From positions 1 through 6,469 of the forward strand of contig USLU01000144.1 in the NCBI GenBank assembly GCA_900555635.1: a DNA stretch of 6,469 bases. The letters are read 5' to 3'. This stretch comes from an uncultured Bacteroides sp. GTDB taxonomy: Bacteria > Bacteroidota > Bacteroidia > Bacteroidales > Bacteroidaceae. The notes below the pieces were generated by a model, which worked only from the letters and a program-made list of their open reading frames with translations, was not told the origin of the DNA and did not search any database. Positions 1-4,781 of the stretch are shown one piece after another (within the stretch, counting starts at the first letter, position 1; each line of letters begins with the position of its first letter). Made by a program: the position numbers and the translations under genes.

Positions 1-97
1 CCCCATAATCAGCACAGAACTCCCGAAGATCCTTGGTCTCGCTGCATAACTGGTAGAGGTCATATACCTCCTGATAGTTTACTTTTTCTTTTGCCAT
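1..97 (-). CDS. 5' part of small ORF, probable IS66-type accessory protein (truncated by window edge)
   Basis: An ATG at 97 opens a frame that stays open to the left edge, giving 32 residues that begin MAKEKVNYQEVYDLYQLC and continue through LREFCADYG. The mix of a short lysine-rich start, an amphipathic helix and an 'REFCADYG' segment resembles the helix-turn-helix start of the small first ORF of IS66-type and similar transposons; this is recognition from memory, not an alignment. A good Bacteroides promoter lies 27 nt upstream, and the ORF reads away from the MACPF operon. The rest of the gene, and any tnpB/tnpC partners, are outside the window. It could instead be an unrelated small DNA-binding or hypothetical protein. 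That it is a real gene is fairly likely; the IS66 assignment is tentative. Confidence 0.55.
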   Translation of the reverse strand, partial: MAKEKVNYQEVYDLYQLCSETKDLREFCADYG

Positions 98-123
98 AAT
101 CATTTTTGTTAAAGGTTACGGCG

Positions 124-154
124 CAAAGATATGGCGGCTAACAACTTATGTCAA
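124..154 (-). promoter_or_regulatory. Bacteroides-type sigma(ABfr) promoter for the small left-edge ORF
   Basis: On the minus strand, TATCTTTG (131-124) matches the Bacteroides -7 consensus TAnnTTTG exactly. A TTG (154-152) lies 20 nt upstream, within the 19-21 nt spacing expected for the -33 element. Transcription would start near 117, giving a leader of about 20 nt before the ATG at 97. This is the only strong promoter seen in the window. It serves the left-edge gene, not the four-gene operon. Confidence 0.7.
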
Positions 155-174
155 GGCGGAAAATAGAATGGTTA

Positions 175-460
175 CGTTTAGACCGACGAATATAACTAAA
201 AATATGAATAATGCGGTTCGTTTATGACTTTTTGTTTAAATATTTTTTAGAAATTTACTTTAGTATTATCTATGAAACTATGTATTTAGTGGAATTTCGT
301 TTTAGTTTGAGGTAAAATAAATCCATAGATATTACATGTGTTTATTTATTATTAGTTAAATATTTATGGAATATTAAATAATTTCTCATGAGCTGAAAGC
401 TCTTATTTATTACTTAAGTTATCATTCGTTTTTATTTCTAGATGCTAAATAAAAAGATTA
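175..460. other. Gene-free A+T-rich intergenic DNA between the operon end and the left-edge element
   Basis: This stretch of about 290 bases is very A+T-rich and has no supportable ORF on either strand. It holds no close match to TAnnTTTG with a correctly spaced TTG. The only structure I can see is a small hairpin at 390-402 (GAGCT, loop GAA, AGCTC), which is too short to name. It may be leftover DNA between the operon terminator and an inserted element. I see no RNA gene in it. Confidence 0.6.
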
Positions 461-487
461 AAAGAGGGTGATTTAAGCACCCTCTTT
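461..487 (-). terminator. Intrinsic terminator of the four-gene operon
   Basis: AAAGAGGGTG at 461-470 pairs perfectly over 10 bp with CACCCTCTTT at 478-487, around a 7-nt loop. In minus-strand RNA the hairpin comes 12 nt after the MACPF stop codon and is followed by a T-rich tail (TTTTAATCTTTTTATTT). That is the layout of a Rho-independent terminator for the operon. It would also shield the left-edge element from read-through. Confidence 0.85.
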
Positions 488-499
488 GGAGAGAAGGAT

Positions 500-1942
500 T
501 TATATTTTAGCTGAAAGATTCCAATATAATTCACTCTCGTCAATTACTGTAGAAGCATTATATAACTTAAGATCAAATGATGATAAGTATAAATTGTTTG
601 CTATGTTTTTAAGTTTAAAATCCTTGTCATTAACAAATTCCATTTTCCATAATTGAGTATTATCATTTTTGTTGACGCTGAATTTAAGTGAATTGTCTAA
701 ATAATCATTTGCTCTTCTTTTAATTTTTATATAATCATCTTCTAATTCAATGCTAACAAGACAAACTCTTCCCATTGGATTTCCTCCTACAATAGCTCTT
801 ATAGGAACAAAACATATATTACTGTTTTCTGATATCTCTGCTATGACAGCTGCTCCTATTTTACCTTCAATCATAGTGCGGGGTGATATGATTGTTGTAT
901 TAAATGGATTATTGTATTGCTTTAAGTGTAAAGCTAATTCTATATTTTTTCTTTTAGTAATGTCATCTATGAATTCACTAATTAGATAAATTCTGGTATC
1001 AGGATTACCTATTCCAATTAATGATTCTGTTTCAGGTGTTACACTATTCATCCAACTAACATAATCAAAGGATACATTATCTAATTTTCCGTTGGGATCT
1101 TGACTTATTATAGAAGTCACAGTTTGGGAACCACCTTGTGTTTTTATGTATATATTTACATTCTTAAAACTGTTAAATAAGTTGCTATCATAATGTACAT
1201 TTGCAGTGATTGATGACGTTAAGAAATTAGACGATGCTTTAAATTCTTGTAGTTGTGTTGCTTCGGTACTAGTATATTTTCCTGTATAAAAAGCAGAAAA
1301 TTTACCTCCTAATAGTATATCAGTCATAACATGTGTACCATATTTTTCAACTAACTCTTTACCTGATAAACTTTTTAAATCGGATAAAAATACATCTGTG
1401 AAAAAATATTTAAGTCTTGATGGTGTTGTGTATGGTAGGGTTAGTCTTCGTGTCATTTTAAGTGCATCAACCCTATAAAAAGCATTTCTTTCCTCTTTAG
1501 TTCCTCCTGAATTTATTGTTGCTTCTAGATCTAATGAAAATAATTTTAAAATTTTGTCTCCGATATTCGCAGTGGCATGTATATTGAGATTTTCTGTTAA
1601 TGTATATACAGATGAACCATATACTGTTTTTGTTTCTGTCTTTCCATGTAATATTGATGTTTCAATATCTGCAGGAGTAAATATAACTTCTTGTCCGGTG
1701 ATAGGATCCCGTCCTAGTCCTTTTTGAAGTCGTTCTACGTCTATAACTTTGGCTTTTGCATATAAAGGGTCTTGGAAATCAGAATAAAAACAGTTATAAC
1801 CATAACCCAATAAATCGTAATTACCATCGCCTGCACTCCTTGTAACAGGGGTGCTTTCTTTTAATTGGTCAATAATTAGTTCTTCGTCTGTACATGACAG
1901 TATCAAACAGGATAACAATGAAAAGGTAATTAATTTGTTCAT
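500..1942 (-). CDS. MACPF-domain surface lipoprotein, probable pore-forming antibacterial toxin (BSAP-like)
   Basis: This 480-residue protein starts with a lipoprotein signal (MNKLITF...LILSC, lipid-bearing Cys17) followed by TDEE, an acidic run typical of surface-exported Bacteroidetes lipoproteins. The mature N-terminus has 'DLLGYGYN' (44-50), familiar from Bacteroidales MACPF proteins. The MACPF signature is YGTH at 201-204, followed by LLGGKF (210-215) and a GGS turn at 270-272. The segments around 115-160 and 225-300 sit where the two membrane-inserting hairpins belong. The C-terminal part (about 345-480) is a separate module; its end has QLW...FKLKNIANNLYLSS...YWNL spacing that recalls a beta-trefoil. 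Known relatives (the BSAP toxins of Bacteroides) form pores in related strains after recognising an outer-membrane protein or LPS. It is the last gene of the operon, 50 nt after the DUF4465 gene and just before the terminator, and parts of it are very A+T-rich. The MACPF family call is firm; target and role are inferred. Confidence 0.88.
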   Translation of the reverse strand: MNKLITFSLLSCLILSCTDEELIIDQLKESTPVTRSAGDGNYDLLGYGYNCFYSDFQDPLYAKAKVIDVERLQKGLGRDPITGQEVIFTPADIETSILHGKTETKTVYGSSVYTLTENLNIHATANIGDKILKLFSLDLEATINSGGTKEERNAFYRVDALKMTRRLTLPYTTPSRLKYFFTDVFLSDLKSLSGKELVEKYGTHVMTDILLGGKFSAFYTGKYTSTEATQLQEFKASSNFLTSSITANVHYDSNLFNSFKNVNIYIKTQGGSQTVTSIISQDPNGKLDNVSFDYVSWMNSVTPETESLIGIGNPDTRIYLISEFIDDITKRKNIELALHLKQYNNPFNTTIISPRTMIEGKIGAAVIAEISENSNICFVPIRAIVGGNPMGRVCLVSIELEDDYIKIKRRANDYLDNSLKFSVNKNDNTQLWKMEFVNDKDFKLKNIANNLYLSSFDLKLYNASTVIDESELYWNLSAKI

Positions 1943-1992
1943 GAACCTAATTGTTTATATGAATAAGTTTGAATATATATATATGTAAGAAG

Positions 1993-2733
1993 TCATTTTT
2001 CAATAAGTGTGATGTCATCAATACAAAAATATTTACCTGTTCTCATTCCATTCTCATCGTCAGAGTCTGAAGAATTTGGAGTTAGTGTTATTTTAGAGGC
2101 TGTTTGTAAATCTGTTAAATCAAACCATATCCATGTATTAATGGGTTTATCAGTATCGCTCTTGTAATCAGCAAGCCTAATAGTCGTTTTAGCTATCTCG
2201 TCTCCTTTATCATTATATCCTATTGCAGTAACTTCGTACCAACTACCTTTTTTGAAAGCTGTCGCCCACCCATCACCTTCTGTCATTCCAATATAGGCGT
2301 TTTTACTATTAGTTATCCATAGTCCTTTAATAGAATATTGAGAATTAACGATTGATAGAGTAGCTGGTGTGAAGTTGTCACTATAAACTCCCAAATACAC
2401 TTTCCCTGTTTTTGCACTTCCACAATTAGGTTGGCAATTTGATATATGGTTAGTCTTGTTGGTATAAGTAAAACCTGCAAAGCTATATCCTTGTCCCCAA
2501 TCATTGTAATAATGATCAAAAGTTACATAGTTCTGTGGATCATTAAATGTGTCTTTAAAATAAAATTCAATTTTTTCAGTACTAGTTGAAACAAATTCAC
2601 TTTCCGTTTCAGTTAATAAGTTCTCAAAACTTATGACAACTTCTTTTTTATTATCATCTTTTGTATCGTCATCATCGCTACAGCCACAAAATACAAATAC
2701 TGATAATAGTAATAATAAGGATAATTTCTTCAT
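1993..2733 (-). CDS. DUF4465 surface lipoprotein, putative corrinoid/ligand-capture partner
   Basis: This 246-residue protein has a signal peptide ending FCGC (Cys18), followed at once by SDDDD, the classic Bacteroides surface-export signal. The body fits DUF4465 from end to end: NDWGQGYSFAGFTYTN (77-92), a middle segment with GLWITNSKNAYIGM (137-150), then DYKSD and WIWFDLTDL (189-209), and a closing GMRTGKYFCIDDITL (229-243). The length of about 245 residues is normal for the family. DUF4465 proteins are mostly beta-rich and of uncertain function. Several occur beside B12-type TonB receptors in Bacteroidetes, so a role in binding ligand at the surface is plausible; kinship to the BtuH class of B12-binding proteins is possible but I cannot confirm it. 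An unusual CQPNC pair (100-104) may form a disulfide. It starts 36 nt after the propeller gene, with a purine-rich AGAAAAGAA before the ATG. Base composition is closer to the MACPF gene than to the upstream genes. Confidence 0.8.
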   Translation of the reverse strand: MKKLSLLLLLSVFVFCGCSDDDDTKDDNKKEVVISFENLLTETESEFVSTSTEKIEFYFKDTFNDPQNYVTFDHYYNDWGQGYSFAGFTYTNKTNHISNCQPNCGSAKTGKVYLGVYSDNFTPATLSIVNSQYSIKGLWITNSKNAYIGMTEGDGWATAFKKGSWYEVTAIGYNDKGDEIAKTTIRLADYKSDTDKPINTWIWFDLTDLQTASKITLTPNSSDSDDENGMRTGKYFCIDDITLIEK

Positions 2734-2769
2734 GTTCTTTTCTAATTTTAGTTATTAATAAATTGTTGA

Positions 2770-4743
2770 TTATTTTTTGAAATGTAAGTTTTCAACGGTT
2801 GTGACTTCGGTTGATATTTCACCCATTTGTCCTGCGTCTTGGTTAACTGCAGTCATAATCTTAACGAAATCTATTTGATCCAAGTCGGCTGGTGTGCCGT
2901 TACTGTCCACAGCCCAATCTATCTTGAAATTACTGCCTTCCTTGGTGTTGGGATGGTTGTCTGCATATCCCCATGGATAACAATATCCTACCCATAATCC
3001 ATTTTCTAAGACAGCATTATCTTTTAGGCGTGTTCCCTGGAATGTGATTTCATCATCTTCTACCCAAAGTGGATAATAGGATTCCTGATTATGGTAACTG
3101 TTGCGGAGAATATATCCTTCGTTTTCTTTATTGTCCTTCCAGAAAACATTTTGGTTGGCTGGGTTCGGGCGGTAATAAGTTATTTCATATCCTCGGGTTT
3201 CTGTATCTTTCCCGTATTCGCTGCCTTTCAGTTCATACCATTCGTCATCAGGTATTCCATTACCGTTTGCATCTTTGGATACGAATACAATTCCCGGTTC
3301 GGCACTTCCTCCTAGTTTTCCTGTTCCGGTTTTGGAATTGTAGTAAGCATTACCTCTTACCTTGAAGTCATATTCTCCCGTTACATTCGGAATGGGCTGT
3401 GGGAATCCTAAAACAATGTAGCCACCGAATCCTCCTAATGTAATAAGCGATTTTTGCTGGATTCTGCGGGTTGCTTCTTCCAATATTTCATCGTAGGTAA
3501 ATCCATCCTTGTATGCTGATGTGGTAGTATTGATAAATTGTCCGGGAGCAGGACGGTATTCCCATACTTTATTGGCGAAAGCTAGAGGGTTTTCCGTGTC
3601 ATCGTCATTATCGTCAATATTGCTTTGTGAGGCTTTGTCACTGAATGCGATGGTATTCGGGTTAAGTCCGATGTTGTTCAGGCGGAACATGAGTTGTCCT
3701 TGTTGGTTGAAACAAAGTAAGTCACCGTAAGTGGTGTAATCGCGTGCTTCGGTGATATATACATTGTTGCTGTAAGGGTTGATATTGATACCGTAAGGTG
3801 TCTTTATCACAGTTCCATCGGTTATGAAATTCTCACGGATTGTTTCTTCTGTTTTCAGATTGAACATCTTGATAGAAGAAGTCTGTGTGGTGTAGTTGTA
3901 ATTATATAGGTAGGCTATGTCTCCGTCGATGGCGAAGTTTTGCACTTTCTCGTTACATTGAGTGACTTTGTTTGTCCGGCAGTCTATCTTGACGAAATTA
4001 TAATCTCCGGCTTCTATATCTTCGCCACGGGTGGCTACATAGACGGTTTCATCCGGACCTGCTATTATTTTACCGGGATTCGGGCCTACTATAATTTTGC
4101 TACTCTCTTTGAATGTGGCAATATCGACAACGGATACTGTATTATCTACACCCAGCCCTGATGAATAATCCAATCCGCCGGAATTGGAAATATATAGCTT
4201 TTCGTTTTGTACACAAATGCCGTCAGGGTTACGTCCCACTGTTGTGATAGCATCTATGGAGAGGGAAGTTGTGTCTATACGCGCAACGGTTCCGTCATAG
4301 GAACATACGTATGCTTTTTCTTTATGAAAAGTGATATAGCGTGGTTGGCGGGAACTCCCATTTTCTGCCTGCATCTGAATTTGTTTCAATGAGGTTCCTG
4401 TACGAAAATCTATCACTTCTACTGTACTGGAGATGTTGACTACGACATACACCTTGCTTCCATAAATAGCCATATCGTTGGCTGTATCTCCTAATCCTCG
4501 GTGGTTGACTGCTTTGAAGTAATCACGAACCATTTGTTGATTACCGAAAGAGAAACGTGCCAATGAGCTGTTATTCTGGTTGAACAGTCCTTCACATAAT
4601 ACATATAATTCGGCGGTACCTGTTTCTGTCGGATCACCTATAATGCCTGATGTGAAAGGTTTGTCTTCCATGTCATCACATGCCATGAATAACAAGATCA
4701 ATGACAGCCAGCACCAGGATATATATATTAATTTCCTTTTCAC
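2770..4743 (-). CDS. YncE/BtuG-like beta-propeller surface lipoprotein with fused C-terminal Ca-loop domain
   Basis: This 657-residue protein has a lipoprotein signal ending LLFMAC (Cys22) followed by DDMED, which suggests surface display. Residues 45-370 form a YncE-like (DUF5074-type) seven-bladed propeller with repeated 'VYVV.N...VEVID', 'KLYISNSGG...VSVVDIAT', 'TVYVATRG' and 'NVYITEARDY' blades. BtuG proteins, which bind B12 very tightly and cap BtuB in Bacteroides, have this fold. An acidic linker (DDNDDD, 377-382) leads to a second domain (388-657) with LGGFGGYIVLGF (436-447), AEPGIVFVS (481-489), a calcium-loop-like DANGNGIPDDEW (491-502) and IDFVKIMTAVNQ (624-635), a pattern also seen in other large bacterial surface proteins. 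Known BtuG proteins are, as I recall, essentially just the propeller, so this is a longer fusion. The start is a GTG at 4743: an in-frame stop lies just upstream, and a later start would destroy the signal peptide. It begins 23 nt after the receptor stop. The ligand, probably a corrinoid, is inferred. Confidence 0.82.
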   Translation of the reverse strand: MKRKLIYISWCWLSLILLFMACDDMEDKPFTSGIIGDPTETGTAELYVLCEGLFNQNNSSLARFSFGNQQMVRDYFKAVNHRGLGDTANDMAIYGSKVYVVVNISSTVEVIDFRTGTSLKQIQMQAENGSSRQPRYITFHKEKAYVCSYDGTVARIDTTSLSIDAITTVGRNPDGICVQNEKLYISNSGGLDYSSGLGVDNTVSVVDIATFKESSKIIVGPNPGKIIAGPDETVYVATRGEDIEAGDYNFVKIDCRTNKVTQCNEKVQNFAIDGDIAYLYNYNYTTQTSSIKMFNLKTEETIRENFITDGTVIKTPYGININPYSNNVYITEARDYTTYGDLLCFNQQGQLMFRLNNIGLNPNTIAFSDKASQSNIDDNDDDTENPLAFANKVWEYRPAPGQFINTTTSAYKDGFTYDEILEEATRRIQQKSLITLGGFGGYIVLGFPQPIPNVTGEYDFKVRGNAYYNSKTGTGKLGGSAEPGIVFVSKDANGNGIPDDEWYELKGSEYGKDTETRGYEITYYRPNPANQNVFWKDNKENEGYILRNSYHNQESYYPLWVEDDEITFQGTRLKDNAVLENGLWVGYCYPWGYADNHPNTKEGSNFKIDWAVDSNGTPADLDQIDFVKIMTAVNQDAGQMGEISTEVTTVENLHFKK

Positions 4744-4746
4744 GTC

Positions 4747-4781
4747 AATATCTTATTTTATAATATTTAATATCTTATTTT
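4747..4781. repeat. Short direct repeat, 13 bp with 22-bp period, across the receptor stop codon
   Basis: AATATCTTATTTT occurs at 4747-4759 and again, identically, at 4769-4781. On the coding strand it reads AAAATAAGATATT. The first transcribed copy encodes the end of the receptor (Lys-Ile-Arg-Tyr-stop) and the second lies in the 23-nt gap directly before the GTG of the propeller gene. It looks like a small tandem duplication of the gene end. A function is not evident; an A+T-rich leader that keeps the next ribosome site unstructured is possible. Confidence 0.75.

Larger units (their letters stand above)
1..174 (-). mobile_element. Possible terminal part of an IS66-like insertion sequence
   Basis: Read on the minus strand, the segment starting at 174 begins GTAACCATTC. 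It is followed by a promoter and then a small ORF that looks like an insertion-sequence accessory protein. IS66-family elements are known to begin with GTAA, to carry a small ORF first, and to make 8-bp target duplications; here the flanking 8 bases would be 175-182 (gtttagac). The DNA to the right is clearly more A+T-rich and gene-free. Only one end is in the window, so neither the matching inverted repeat nor the target duplication can be checked. The boundary at 174 is inferred. Confidence 0.35.

Noticed and set aside
390..402. Small hairpin GAGCT-GAA-AGCTC as a terminator or RNA element
   Set aside because: The stem is only 5 bp, no gene ends beside it on the plus strand, and such a stem is expected by chance in this A+T-rich spacer.
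1943..1992. A separate promoter for the MACPF gene in the 50-nt gap, which has an (AT)6 run at 1973-1984
   Set aside because: The best -7-like match (TATATTCA) is imperfect and its TTG is about 23 nt away, outside the usual spacing. A+T richness alone produces such matches, so read-through from upstream is the simpler view.
2313..2519. Minus-strand 68-codon frame inside the DUF4465 gene
   Set aside because: It lies in a different frame fully within a gene whose own translation matches DUF4465 throughout, so it is an overlap artefact.
4744..4766. Cobalamin riboswitch or other leader inside the operon
   Set aside because: All gaps between the four genes are 50 nt or shorter, far too small for a B12 riboswitch. 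If one exists it lies before the receptor gene, outside the window.
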